DNA from: Adiantum capillus-veneris
Taxonomy: Eukaryota > Streptophyta > Polypodiopsida > Polypodiales > Pteridaceae
Assembly (NCBI GenBank): GCA_014529385.2
Contig: CM043950.1
Span: forward strand, 72,332,435 to 72,392,434
DNA length: 60,000 bases
Reading direction: 5' to 3'
Below the pieces are notes generated by a model that was not told the origin of the DNA, ran no database searches, and saw only the letters and a program-made list of their open reading frames with translations. Made by a program: the position numbers and the translations under genes. Positions 1 to 11,747 of the stretch are shown here, piece by piece (position 1 is the stretch's first letter; each line of letters starts with the position of its first letter).

Positions 1-1300
1 ATTGCAAGCCAGAAAGATCTTTTGTATAACGGTTCCGGCAAGAAACAATTGTTTAGGTTTCAAAACAACAATTGTAAAAGCTTTTTGAATAAACAAATCC
101 TTTGTTTCAAGATCATTATTTTATATATAACATGTTATTTTATATAAATGGTATTTTGTAGCACTAGATACGTGGACAAACTTGCCCAAGAAAAATAGGT
201 ATACAGTATAAGCCAATACACAGTGTATGGTTTTTAAAAAAAAACGATATTAAATAGGTTGTTTTGGGCAAACAATTCAAGTAATTTAACACAACTTTCC
301 TTGGGTAAATGTAACACATAAGATTGGTGACATAATGACAGTTCCAATGAGCTGGTCAACAGTGAATGCATATTTGGTGGGTGATACCACTTGCCCATAA
401 TAAAACAAGTAGGAGCAACATGTAGCAGTAACTAGCGTTGCTGGCTCACCATAGCTATAAAAAAATCTTGCTCTAAAGCATGAAATACAAAGATAAGACA
501 TCTCTGTAGCTCTGTAGCACTTACAGAGTACACACTTACAGAGTACTTCATGCACGTGTTCATGTATAGTATCGCCAACAAATTGGGCTACTAATCACAT
601 ATAATACCTAACACTCTTGGTATACCTCCGATAGCTGAGATTGCATAATCCATAGCCATTTTCAAAACGCAGTAAGCAACACAACTTCCACGCTGCCAAA
701 TGTAAGGTGGAGTGCAGTTTTGTGCATAACAGAAGGTAAAAGTTTTTTTGGCAAGGTCTATATACTTAATCATCGACATAAGGGCATGGCACATTATGCC
801 ATACCATGCAATAGGTATTAGCATGAGTAACCGAGAATAGAGGTTTTTTTTCCTCCATACACAAGAGTAATAATACTTACAAAACCGTTTGTATACAATA
901 TTCTTTCTATAAACACATAAAAGAATAGGTAAGGATATGGAAACAATGCACACACAATCATATGCATACTCATGAACGTTCATGAAGATAAAACAAAAGC
1001 CATAGCAAAGCTTCTTCGCACACACAGATACATATACACACGGGCATAACACACCACTTCTGCACTACACAAGAAGCGGAAGGGTATTTCCGCAAGACAA
1101 CACAGTAACATGTATTAAAATAAATGTAATCACATGGATAAGGTACACAAAACAATGATTAAGAAATAATACTAATCAACATGCTATAATTGATACCAAT
1201 TTTGGTACAACGACAATGTTGGAGTGGTTTTTAAAGCTTACAAATATGGCGACAGCAAGTTCAGTTCATGTACCAAGATACACATTGTTCTGATTAAATG
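1..1300. other. AT-rich intergenic DNA, no gene recognised
   Basis: Short open frames on the minus strand (286-555, 591-1052) have cysteine/tyrosine-rich, low-complexity translations with no recognisable motif, and they overlap one another in several frames. I see no splice-site-bounded coding pattern, RNA gene or transposon terminus here. Confidence 0.5.
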
Positions 1301-1313
1301 CATAAGTTCTATA

Positions 1314-2030
1314 CAAGTGCTGAGCAAACATGTAGTCATTGTTAGAAAAAACACTGTACAATCTTTGATATAAGCATTAACGGAGGTGATTGATTAAGAT
1401 ATAGTGCTTTAGGTATGAAAGCCTCCTGTGAGGATAAATGTTACAATATGGTGATTTTTTGAAAAATGAGTATTGGTACAAAGGAATTGCTGCCAAAATT
1501 TTCCAAATTTTGAATGTAAGTACAAAAATGCACAAGAATTTAACACTTTTTTTTTCTTTTCAAATAAATATTTAGGAATATGTACCATAGTAGTAGAGCA
1601 TTTGGAAATCTACATAAATTATCTACATATGTAATGGAATATTTGAAAATCTACCATAGTAGTAGAACATTTATTTTTGAGTAGGTGCATAAAGATCTCT
1701 ACAATTGCTGAGCAAACATGTAGTTGTTATTAGAAAGAGTATTGGGTAAGAGTAGAATTTAGTTATGAAAGCCTCCTGTGAGGACAAATGATACAATGAG
1801 TACATATGGTGTGTTTTTGAGAAAAGAGTACTGGTACAAAGCAAGTGCTGCCAAATTTTTCAAAATTTTGAATGTAAGTACCAAATTGCACAAGCGTTTA
1901 ACACTTTATTTGTTTTTTTTAAATAAAGACTTAGGAATATGTACCACAATAGTAAAACATTTGGAAATCATTAAAAAATATAAGCAGATGCTCCCAAATA
2001 CTTATACAGAAGAGCAAAAGAGGAAGCTCT
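1314..2030. repeat. Imperfect direct duplication (two copies, ~350-390 bp apart)
   Basis: The block starting near 1318 (TGCTGAGCAAACATGTAG) recurs near 1705, and the block starting near 1414 (TATGAAAGCCTCCTGTGAGG) recurs near 1763. The spacing differs (about 387 against 349 bp), so an indel of roughly 38 bp separates the copies. The second copy contains an open frame at 1778-2032 (84 codons); the matching part of the first copy is broken. I do not recognise the product, and it is more likely noncoding or transposon-derived than a gene. Confidence 0.6.
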
Positions 2031-2532
2031 AAACAATAAGATATTAACTAACGTACTTAAACTCCAACGAATTCGGGACAAGCTTATCGCTGCACATACA
2101 GATAAAAGCCATTAGCAACTAGGCACCCTATCTCCAAACCATGTAAACCCATAAAATCTTTCAAAGACCGCAATATATCCTACTTACATAGGCAAGCTAA
2201 AGAAACCATAATATATGTTTAGGAGTATGGTTGGGGTGTGGGATGTGACCGCAATAACAAGCATTGGGGATTTGTTTCTATACATGTCACCCATTTAGTA
2301 CAACTTAGTTCTAATTAATTGTACTGGTGGTTGGTTGGCAGGTAAATATCTCTGCTCTCATCTGGTAGGAGTTTCAACTTTAACTCCTACTTTGTCATGT
2401 ATCAAAGTATCTTGTAATGAATTTTAAATATCAAGAAATTCTTGTATGTTTTGTTCTTTACACAATATTCTTTTGTAAATAATATTTAAGTCTCTCAGTA
2501 TATGGCTCTGAATGATGGAATTTTAAATTCAA

Positions 2533-2551
2533 ACACACACACACACACACA
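2533..2551. repeat. (CA)n microsatellite
   Basis: A pure CA dinucleotide run lies in AT-rich intergenic DNA. Nothing else between about 2040 and 3280 looks genic to me. Confidence 0.95.
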
Positions 2552-3282
2552 AATAAAGGACAATGAAAAATGATTTAGGAAATAGCTCCAGCGGCTTTAT
2601 ATACCTTCTTGGACTCCCGATTCCCCCCAACTACTAACCTACCCGTTAGTCTTTTTAGCTCATGTAATATACTCTCGCGTCAAATGTTTTTGAAATCTAA
2701 TACTCAAAAGCCTCTCTATTGCTAATAGCCTGAGATTAAGCAGGTGGCTCATTAGTCCGTTTAATAAAGGTGTCCAAATGGATCCAAAACTTTTCGAATT
2801 TATTGTATTGGCTTTCAAAATTTAGTGTTTGAAGTTAGAATTTGATTTGAATCTTCTTGCTTACTTATTTATTTATTTTGGACTTTAATAGAAGAAATTT
2901 AAAAAAAAATAATAATAAAAAAAACTCGTACGCGGCCATCATTTTATTTATTTTCTCACTTGATGGGTTTTATGGACTTTATCAACAAAAAGTGTTTTTA
3001 CTTTTAAATGCTGATGTGCATGTATACATGCATACACTTAAATATGACTTATATTCAACTTTCGTCTCTTATTCTTATTATTAGCTGATATTATAGACAT
3101 CTTTGCACACAATTTTTACACAAAAACGCCAAAAATATAGAAATCACGTTAGAAAATAATGCTCATAGTTATCATATGATTATACTATTGAGTTGGTATG
3201 TGTTTTGCGTCCCCCTCCTAAAAGGAGTCCTTCTAGACAATGGGTGACTACGAGGGTGGTAGCATGCATGGGTTAAGGAATT

Positions 3283-4100
3283 GTGTCTATGAATAGCCTT
3301 GCTTGGCTCTACCATGCAATGGATAATAATGTAGGTCAAACCAACATGAGCTGGAAGAGGAGGGTCTTAAGAAATGTGCTCAAGTTGTTTGCTAGCAATG
3401 TTTTTAAAAATATCTTACCAAATAAGAGGTTTTGGGCTATGGTTAAAATTGTTGTTGTGGATAGTCCGTGGTGCAGCAATGGTGGTTGGAGAAATAGTTT
3501 GATTTGGTTCTTCAACAATAAACTGACTAGAAATATAAGTATGCTTTCTTTGCAAAACCTATCTTGTCCTCTAACAAGGTTTCCTTGATTGTTGCAATGG
3601 GATTGGTTCGGAGTGGGTGGTATGTGTTTGGGTATCCGAATGTATTGACAGTTGTTTTGAACAAGTTTTTCTGGTATACAAACTTGCCTGGATCTTTACA
3701 TGCATTATTCAAACTGGTAGTTGTTGTGGTTGTTGCTAATATTTTTATTGCTCTTTAAACTATTTTTTTGGTAAGGAAAATCACTTGGGAAAAATGCAAT
3801 TGTACGTTGCTCATGGTGTGTGTTCACCTACAAAGTATTATACTCCCATTTTGGGATCATGTTATAAGTTCAAATCCAAGGGGTTCCAAAGAAAATCTTG
3901 TTTGCTAACTTGTGATCTTGTAGGACATAAAACCAATGGGAATAAGAGATTCCTTGTACTATAACATCAAGATAGACTTTGTTGAGTGTATATAAAATAA
4001 ATTTTTTAGCGTTATAGAGGCCCATTTGGTGAGCTTCCATTGGTTCAATGACCATTAAAAAATAGTGAAACTTCTTGCAGGAATCCGGTGACATACTCTA
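3283..4100. other. Unrecognised DNA with short open frames
   Basis: Open frames at 3283-3588 and 3564-3758 (plus) and 3870-4094 (minus) are short and overlap antisense frames. The 3283-3588 translation is somewhat protein-like (it contains SWKRRVLRNVLKLF), but I do not recognise a family. Its position directly upstream of an integrase remnant suggests decayed retroelement sequence, which is inference only. Confidence 0.3.
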
Positions 4101-5200
4101 TTCATGGATGCAGAGCATTATGTGAAAAAATGTGATGCTTACCAAGCAGCTAAGTTACCGATGCGACGTGATGAAATGCCACTAAGAACAATGATGGGAG
4201 CAAGGGATTTTGCCAAATGGGGAATAGACTTTGGTGGTTTGCCACCCACATATCAAGAGAATGCTCAATACATTATGGTGGCCACATTATTTGACCAAAT
4301 GGGTCCACGCCAAAAAAACACAAAAGAATGATGCCAAAACAATAGCGTAGTTCTTGTATGAGAACATTTTCACAAAATATGGTCTTTTGATTGAGATAGC
4401 GACAGATTGAGAAACTCAGTTCCTCGAAGACATGATTAATTATCTATTGCATAAGTTTATGGTGCTTCATTCTAAATCAACGTCATACCACCCTGAAGCA
4501 AATTGGCAAGTTGAGAGCACAAACAAAATTTTATACACCCTGCCCCACAAAAATTGTCAACGAATCCATAATGGATTGGGATCAAAACCTACATTCAACT
4601 TTATAGGCATATTGGAAAGCATATAAAATGCCACAAAACACAATGTTCACTCTTCAATTTAGTGTTTGGGATAAAGGCAATACTACCTATAGAGTTCTTG
4701 ATTTCTACACTACGAGTGGTGCAATACTTAGGATGGATCAGACATGAGTTTCTGATAGATTGGACCAACTATTAGAGCTCCACATAATAAAACTCAAATC
4801 GGTTGTAGCCATGTATGCCCAAAAACTACAAATGAAACAAATTCCATGAACAATACATAGGGTGACTATGTTTTAGTCTACACCTTGAAGCAAAATTCCA
4901 AGAAAATTTAAAAAATGGGATAAGAGACCATTTGTGATCAATCACATATCATCCAGTAGCATCATCCACTTGCAACGTTGGAGGGAGAGGTAATGTCCAA
5001 CTGGATAAATGGATGCAGATCAAAGAAGTCACATCAACCTATCACTACTAAAATGTTAGAGAAGATTCATTTAGTAAAGAAACGGCAGCAGAAGGATCAA
5101 ACAATTAAAGATCACACACAAGTGGAAGCTTGGTTGCGGATTTTAAAGCACAAAAAACAATATCAGCCATCACCTGATCCTACTACATTAGTTTAGGTAG
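4101..5200 (+). pseudogene. Decayed Ty3/gypsy integrase remnant
   Basis: Reading on the plus strand, 4104-4331 gives YVKKCDAYQ, the end of an integrase HHCC zinc-binding region. It is followed by a core start resembling FAKWGIDFGG, where the family usually has a W-x-x-D-F-x-G-P pattern with the first catalytic Asp. The frame continues near 4378-4626 with IATD, a TGA, ETQF and then SYHPEANWQVESTNKIL, matching the second Asp (usually SDRGTQF) and the glutamate region (YHPQ..GQ.E). The TGA lies where arginine (CGA) is usual. There are further stops and shifts, and no LTRs are visible nearby. It is a fragment of an old insertion, unrelated in detail to the intact-looking element at 16260-24942. 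Confidence 0.75.
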
Positions 5201-5463
5201 AGCAAAATTGGCTCGAAATGGAATGCACATTCAAATCAATGTCTAACTATCAAATGACACAATAGAAAGATCACTTGTGAATATTGTTGGTAGATACGCC
5301 GTGAGCGGATGCTAGCATATCCAAAACAAGACTAACAACTCTATGTCAGCCAAGGATGAAGCTCAAGTAGTAGGCGTATGGAAACAAGGAGATGGATGCA
5401 TTGGTGGTGTCGCTTTCACAATGGAGGCTCCGTAGAGTGCATAGGGAAAACAAGAAACCACAC

Positions 5464-5576
<113 letters not shown>

Positions 5577-5863
5577 GACACAGGGCATAGTTAATGTGAG
5601 ATTAGATTGATTCATAAGTTGTCCTAGGGTTACAAAAATTGGCTTATATACAATTCCTCCTGAGGGGCTTGTTCCCACAAAGAATATTGACCGCTTGAAC
5701 CATTACAAAATACCATTTCATTTCTAAAAAATAAGTGATACAAAAAATTTGGGAAAGTCTTCTTCTGTGTTAAGTTGTCAACACTCCCCCTCTCTACGTC
5801 CATGTTGTCCCTAACATGACGGGTCTTGATCTCCTCATTTGGTAATAATTGTTGGCCTTGGAG

Positions 5864-8360
5864 TCAGTGGAATCCTTGGGGCTTTTTCAACTTCAAGTAT
5901 GACTCGTACCACATGTTGCCCAAGGTGACTGTGGGGCTAAATATTTTGATTTCATAAGTGAAGAATTTAGTGTAGAAGGCTTCCTCAAAATCTTGCATGT
6001 GGTAGCTTGGTAAGAACATTATCCTTTGGTATAATAGATGTAACACTTCTAGGGATGGTTGCTTTGACAAATCAAATGCCATTGTGGTGACAATGTCACT
6101 TGTTGATAGTAGGGCTGAGTCTGTAGCTTTGGATGATGCGGACACTTCAATGCACTTCGAAGGTTTTTGCATATATTTGTGATCATCACACACGTCAAGC
6201 CGAGGGAGCCAGTGAAAATCTTAATGGTGCCCTTTAGGGTTTTCACCATATAAGATACACTTATTCTCTCTCCTGCCTTGGGTGGTGGCATAGATGGGTA
6301 ATTGAGATAGGCGGGATGCTTCTTCAAGATTCTGGTGTGGTTTACCCATGTGCATACATGAGGGACTTCAAAAATAGAGTGTCATACCTGATGTTTTTGG
6401 GAGCTTCCACCAAGTAGTTTAGAAATCCGAGGCCGAGGTACTTGAGGAGCCACACTTTTTTCTAGTTTGGTTGGACTTTATTGCTTTTGCCCTGACTCTT
6501 TTCTTTATCACCAGCACTTCATACTCTAGGACAAGGCATGGGAATGAAGGTTACATCCATTCCCCCCTAATCACATTTATCGCAAGCCCTTGGACTCCTC
6601 CTGAGTGTATTATTCATGTCTCCCACTCCAAGGCTGCCTTGTAGTCTTCAGTTGTGGATTTTTCAATCAAAGTTTGGAGGCGTGTCTCATCCTCCGCAGT
6701 GAAAGGTTTCTCTCCTTCCTCATGTGTCTGTAGCTATTGTTTTAGGTGCTGTAGATCTTCTGCACCTTCATGAACCTCGAAGGGTTTAGCTCTTGCGTTA
6801 ATCCCAAGGTCACTAGGCCGTGCCTCTGTTTCCTGTGTCCTTGCTTTGGATACTTCTTTTTGTAGTTCTTTTATCTATTGTTGAGAAAGTCTATTGTTCT
6901 TTGTAGCTTCTTTTGGTTGATCTAACAATAGCTCTTGCAAAGTACCTAACTGTAGTCGGAGCTCTTCGTGTTCTTTGCGAAGTTCTTGGTGTTGAGCCTT
7001 CGTTCTTTCCTATGCGGCTAGGAACTATTCTGACATATGCATTATGTCTTTGTTCTGGCGGTAATTACTTTTGTAGAGCAATGATTTGTGCTTCAAAGCT
7101 TGTATAGCTTGTCTATCATCTCCTGCAACTACTCGTGCAGCTCTGGAGGTTTCTTTGAGTCTCTTGATTATCAAGTCCTAAAGCTCTAATTTGGCTTTCA
7201 AATCTAGCACTTCATCTTTTGTTGCTTCTAGCTCATCCTCCACTCTTTGGTTTTCTTCCTGGAGATTCTTTACTTCATGCAAAACCTCTGCCATTTGCAA
7301 TGTCAAATTTTCTTGTTCGCTTTCAACCTCTCTTACTGTTGTACTAAGAGTCTCAAGCTCTCTTTTTACTTCCTCCTCTTTTTGGTTCGTAATGTGGATC
7401 ATGCTTGTGAGGTGATCATGTTCTATGTGCATACTATCTTCTATGGTATGCAGCATACTGTTTTCTTCACGCAGTGTTAGAGACCGTGTTCTGATTTTGT
7501 CAAGTACTTGATATACGGCTCTCACATCCTCTTCATTTGCTGCAACCAGGCTTCTTGTTGATGGTCTAGGGATCGGGCCAGAAAAGGGAACTTAATGTCC
7601 CATACTCAAAATTACTCCTGCTAGAAATGCTCTCCATGGGCTTGCCAATGGTCTCCGTTGTGGTGCATGCAAGATGTGGACCAACCCTTGTACTCGAGGC
7701 TGTGGGGATTCACTTTCTTGTGCTCTTCTTTGCGTTTCTTGGTCTAAACTTGGTACTTTTGATCTATCAGCTCTCACCTATTCCTTAGGAATCTCCTTTC
7801 TCTCTTGCTCATGTCTAGGAGCTCATGGTGGGGTTGGAGTGCCATAGATCACCGTAGAAGCCTTTATTGATGTGTATCCTGCTTGAAGAAGGTCTTCATA
7901 AGTGTTCCTTTCTTATTTTTACTTGTCTATTCGTGAAGGTGATGCCTCTTCTATCTTTTCTAGTGAAGTTGTGGTTGGGATGTAGAGGGCTTTGGACTTG
8001 GAGGAGTAGAGGAGCCTGGCAGTGAAGGTGGTGGGGTTGCATTTTTTGTTTGTTCACCTTCTTGGGATTTCTTGACTAGGGCCTCTAGCATTTCTTTTAG
8101 CTACCTCTTGATATCTTGTACCTCCTCCATTGTGAAAGGCTCTAAATTATGTTGTTTGATCACCTTTTAAGTTTCTTCATAGGCTCAACTGTGATGATCA
8201 AATTGATCCTCTAGAAGTCTTGAGGAGCTTCCTTTGTCTGGTACCCAATATCCTGAAAGTCTCCTTTGAGTGCCCGTTTTGCCCTGCACTGCTCAATCAA
8301 CCTCTTGATACAAGCGAATTTTTGACTATGTGTCTCTTTGGGCCTTGATTCTTTTTTCAA
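5864..8360 (-). pseudogene. Decayed coding region with a coiled coil (copy A)
   Basis: The minus strand shows interrupted protein-like frames in the order expected of one long gene. Around 8360-8080 are charged stretches (IEQCRAKRALKGDF, then a MEEVQDIKR..LKEMLEALVKK helix). A Pro/Ser-rich linker follows, then a clear heptad-type coiled coil at 7178-7525 (115 codons, rich in E/L/K: REENSMLHTIEDSMHIEHDH, later ATKDEVLDLKAKLEL), and shorter frames at 6049-6327 and 5864-6193. Many in-frame stops separate them, several at positions reading as Gln-type codons. The same frames and mostly the same stops occur in copy B, so the decay predates the duplication. I cannot name the family; a transposon-encoded gag-like or structural protein is one possibility. 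Confidence 0.5.
7178..7525 (-). pseudogene. Coiled-coil fragment, copy A
   Basis: This is an open frame of 115 codons with strong heptad periodicity and almost no Gly/Pro, typical of a long coiled coil. The paralogous frame in copy B (25929-26276) has the same length with only a handful of substitutions (for example VRE-V-ESEQE against VRE-A-ESEQD), so this stretch is the best-preserved part of the decayed coding region. It is probably an internal piece of a longer protein, and the apparent start is not a real initiation site. Confidence 0.5.
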
Positions 8361-8392
8361 CATCAATGTCTAAGTTGCATTATTCGTTATTC

Positions 8393-8465
8393 GGGAGACG
8401 TATAATACGCGAATAATGGGCGTATTATTCGTTTATCTAAATTATGCGGCCGTATTATACGATGC
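8393..8465. repeat. Cluster of CGTAT/ATACG palindromes, copy A
   Basis: CGTATAATACG (8399-8409) and CGTATTATACG (8451-8461) are near-perfect palindromes. Between them CGAATAAT and ATTATTCG form a further inverted pair. The cluster is conserved in copy B near 27140-27220 and lies at the outer edge of the hairpin-rich zone. It may be the terminal region of a DNA transposon. Confidence 0.6.
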
Positions 8466-8791
8466 CACATCAGCAAAAACGGCCAATCGTATAACTTCTT
8501 GATTTTTCGATTGAAAACCTTTTCGATCGAAATTATTTTCGAACGAAAGTATTTTCAATAAAAAATTATAACGATCGAATATGTTAGTATATATAGCAAC
8601 ACGCGAAAGGCCTCATACCAGCTTTCAAAGTCAGTGTTTTCCATGTGAGTACTCTCACCAAACGATCAAAAAATGTAATTTGTAAAAAAATTAAACAATT
8701 TGAATGCAATAAAAATTAAAATTCAATAGAATTTTAAGTTTTGTGACTCAAATATATGAATTTGTTTTGAAAAACTTAGTAAATAGTTGAA

Positions 8792-9268
8792 AGTTTGTAT
8801 TTTGTGAAGAGTTTAATCTCTCACCAGATACAAACTGTAATTATAAGAATCACTTGTCAATGTGTTCAATTAATTGACACTTGAAAGTGACTAATAAAAA
8901 AAAGGTAAGATATGATCGTGGTGTGTAGAGTGTACTCTCACATGAGATAATTAGTTTAAAAATATAATTACATAAAAATTCATTTTATGTAATTTAAAGT
9001 TCGATTTTGATGTGTAGAGATTTTCTATTGATGTGTAGAGATTTTCTCTCACTTCAAAATGAATATAATGAAACAAAATTATATTTTTACGTTTTGTGTA
9101 GAGCTATTCACACTGTTATGCTCTCACTAGAGTAAAAATTTAGGAAAAACATGTCCAAAAATCTACCGTACTGTGTGAGAGCATACATATGCTCGCATTG
9201 TAGATAGATAAATCGCTTAAAAATCTATGGTAAAGTGTAAGAACTTTTTGTTCGCACTTTACATAGAT
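8792..9268. repeat. Chain of short hairpins (subterminal-type), copy A
   Basis: At least five consecutive inverted repeats with short loops follow each other: 8792-8836 (arms AGTTTGTAT/ATACAAACT), 8967-8994 (AATTACATAAAA/TTTTATGTAATT), about 9003-9061 (GATTTTGA..TGTAGAG/CTCTCAC..TCAAAATG), 9161-9205 (ATCTAC..GTGAGAGCAT/ATGCTCGCAT..GTAGAT) and 9223-9268 (ATCTATG..AAAGTG..GAAC/GTTC..CACTTT..CATAGAT). The motif pair GTGTAGAG / CTCTCAC recurs in several stems. The whole chain is repeated in copy B. Such arrays are typical of subterminal regions of DNA transposons, but the assignment is inference. Confidence 0.75.
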
Positions 9269-9524
9269 ACGATAATTATCAAGTATTGTAAGTGATTATC
9301 ATTTTGACACTTAAAAATGTCACTTATAGCTCTTGTATGTATAGTAATTTATAATGATAATCATTTTAATACTTAATTTAATTGTAATTATTGATTATCA
9401 TAATGTGTTAAAGATGCAAGCTTGCACTTTAGATAAATCGATGCAATTTATATGTAATGCAATGGTATTGTTTTTTATTATTGTATTTGTGTTCAATCAT
9501 TGCTTTTAATTATTTAGAGGTTGT

Positions 9525-9690
9525 GTGCTCTTGTGACGCTGTTAGCGGCGGAAATACACTGGGTTTTTATAACCCCCGGCATCGCTAAAACCGTCGCTAA
9601 TAGCGTCGCTATAAGAGTCGCTATATAGAGATGCTCATAGCGACAGTCATAGCGACGGTTATAGCGACGCCCGATAGAATTTTTTTTTGG
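9525..9690. repeat. CACTA subterminal repeat cluster, left end
   Basis: Multiple copies of GTCGCTA / TAGCGAC in both orientations (for example CGTCGCTAATAGCGTCGCTA and CATAGCGACGG) lie within about 150 bp of the left boundary. They match motifs at the right end (15885-16005). In En/Spm, such subterminal motifs bind the TNPA-type protein. Confidence 0.8.
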
Positions 9691-10197
9691 TGGGAGGGCA
9701 TTGAATGCCCTACCACCCATCAAGCATATTGTACTTGATTCACTTTTTTAAAAAAGTGCAAGGGTAGATAATAGACCCAAAATAGTCACCCACAAGACGC
9801 ATAGTTTGAAAAATTGACAAGCATAAAATTGACAATTGTACACATCATAGGCAAAATGAATTGATTGGCAAATGTAATAATGACAATTGTACAACATCAT
9901 AGGCATAAAGAATTGATTGGAAAAATGAACTGCGGTGACAAATGTAATAATATACATGGTTCAAAAAGACGTATAAAATCCTTCTCATGATACATAAGCT
10001 ATGAGAAACCCTAAACTAATGCTATCTAGCTACGGCTAGACTGACGTCATCTAGTCAGACGTCTCATCGTGTCCAAGCGGCGTATCTGTCGGATTCTGCA
10101 AAAAAAGACAATAAGACAGCTTTCAGTAAGTATAAACATATAACGACATTTATAAAACAATACAAAAAATAGAAAAGAGTAAACCCTAATACTAACC

Positions 10198-11371
10198 ATG
10201 CCGCTGCGAGAACTGAGAATGTACATCAGGGCGTTTAAGCCCTTCCTGCCTGCGTACTCGCGCTCGTACGGTGTGGGATCATGTCCTGTCATCGACCACT
10301 GTCAAAACATACAAAGATTTCATTATGTTAGAATTAAAAAACTCATAAACCCTAAACTATCAAACATAAAGAGCAATGCGAAAACACTTACAAGATCGGC
10401 CTCAAATGATGCCCATCCACCGCTCCCCAAGTGGTGCGAGCTCCCTGCCTCTACTCGCGCTCTAGCTGCATCCTTTTGTTGCTTCCACTTGTCGGGATTC
10501 TCGCGCGCTGCTTTCTTCGCATTCTTCCAATCTTCTTTGGCCAGCCAATCTGGCCTGTTCCACCCATGCTTGATTGCTTTTTGCACTTCGGAACGCTTGT
10601 GTTTGCAGTATTCGCGCATTCGAATCTTCATCAGGTCTTCATTGAAGCGCTGATCCCGTGTTGGAACGGGAAACTCATCATGAAGTATGCTGATGACTCT
10701 GTTTTTTAAATCACTTGGTACTTCACTCCATTCGTTTAGTATGTAGTTTCTAAACACCTGAGAGCAAAGACCACGCATGCGCGAGATCACCTTCTTGCCG
10801 TCATCATCAATGATGATGCCGCCGCTGAAGTCGACAGAGTAAGGCAAGCCCTCTGGCCGGTGACGCGTGAACCTTGGTGTCCCAGCAAGGGTCTCTAGCG
10901 GCGTGTCGATGGGGGTACGGACGTCAGGTGTCTCCACCGGCATCTGGGCCCTGAAGCGAGGAGTGTCGAGTGGGGTGGCTCCTAGCGGAGTAGGTAGAGG
11001 TGTGTAGCTGCTAGGAACAGTCAAGCGCGCAAAACCTGGCGTAGATGGCGATGTTGTGGCTGGTGTGGGGGCGGGAAAAGAAGGGAGGGTAAAGAGCCTC
11101 GCCGAACACGAGGCGGTGTGGAGGCATCGGCGGTGGAATCCCCACAACAATCGCCACCGCCACCGCCACCGCCACCACTAGAGCCCCGGTGTCTAGACTA
11201 GTGTGAAGCTCGTCTCGTCGACGCCGAAGCTTCGGAGCACGCCGAATGCTCTGAAAGAGAGGGAGATGCAAATGGAGTAGGAACGCGCGATGATGCGCCA
11301 GAGCGATGATGCTCCACGTACCACTGTCTCTGCTGCGGTGACAAAGAAGAAAGAAACTCCTCATCATCCAT
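10198..11371 (-). CDS. CACTA second gene (TNPA/Transposase_24-like), interrupted
   Basis: A likely start is the ATG at 11371, two bases after a splice acceptor on the minus strand (AATGTAG then GT-ATG). The first part (MDDEEFLSSLSPQQRQWYVE, Ser/Pro-rich) runs to a stop at 11198. A different frame at 11150-10323 then carries a Thr/Pro-rich segment (repeated TP motifs) and a domain (about residues 105-235) with WSEVPSDLKNRVISILHDEF, REYCKHKRSEVQKAIKHG and WKNAKKAARENPDKW. That matches the plant Transposase_24 family pattern. A donor (GTAAGT) near 10390 and an acceptor near 10304 lead to a further exon (SMTGHDPTPYEREYAGRKGL) ending near 10198. The frame change coincides with a GGCGGT-type microsatellite (about 11150-11180), so repeat-length change is a plausible cause. 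Role in En/Spm: subterminal DNA binding. Confidence 0.65.
11150..11182. repeat. CCACCG-type hexanucleotide microsatellite
   Basis: Tandem CGCCAC units lie inside the second CACTA gene, exactly where its reading frame changes. Confidence 0.8.
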
Positions 11372-11747
11372 ACCTACATTAAACACACGAATATTTAAAC
11401 TTAGTATTGAATAAATAGAGTAGACAATGACGCAAAGACCATTAAATACAATGACGTAATGACGCATATAAATACAATGACGCAATGAATTGAGTGATAG
11501 CAGAGGCAAGTCGAAAACTCAGAATTTTCAATCAAAAGATGTAAGCGAGAGTAGAAAAGAGCGTTATACACCATGGAAGGTACTTAGAGAGCCAGAGCTT
11601 TTACAACACGGAGAAAAATTGTTCAAATACAATATTTGTGGCTTTAAGAGATCTCTCTCTCATCCTCGCACAACTCAGCATAACTTCCTATATCTATATA
11701 GAGCTCTCTGTTTAAACACATATCCTCAGTTTCATTTTGTAGCTCCT

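Larger units (their letters stand above)
5956..9515. repeat. Segmental direct repeat, copy A (3.56 kb, uninterrupted)
   Basis: From 5956 (AAGTGAAGAATTT) to 9515 (TTTTAATTATTT) the sequence matches 16020-16259 plus 24943-28280 with a few per cent mismatch by eye. Copy A has an extra ~22-bp tandem repeat at about 9008-9030 and lacks a ~34-bp stretch present in copy B near 27888-27925. The similarity stops abruptly on the right where the CACTA element begins. On the left, sequence upstream of 5956 has no counterpart because copy B abuts the CACTA end at 16019. Copy A keeps the uninterrupted CACACACGTCAAG (about 6184-6196) where copy B carries the retrotransposon. Confidence 0.93.

Noticed and set aside
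286-1155. Cys/Tyr-rich minus-strand frames as a small secreted protein gene
   Set aside because: Overlapping frames, no signal peptide pattern, no conserved cysteine spacing, low-complexity composition.
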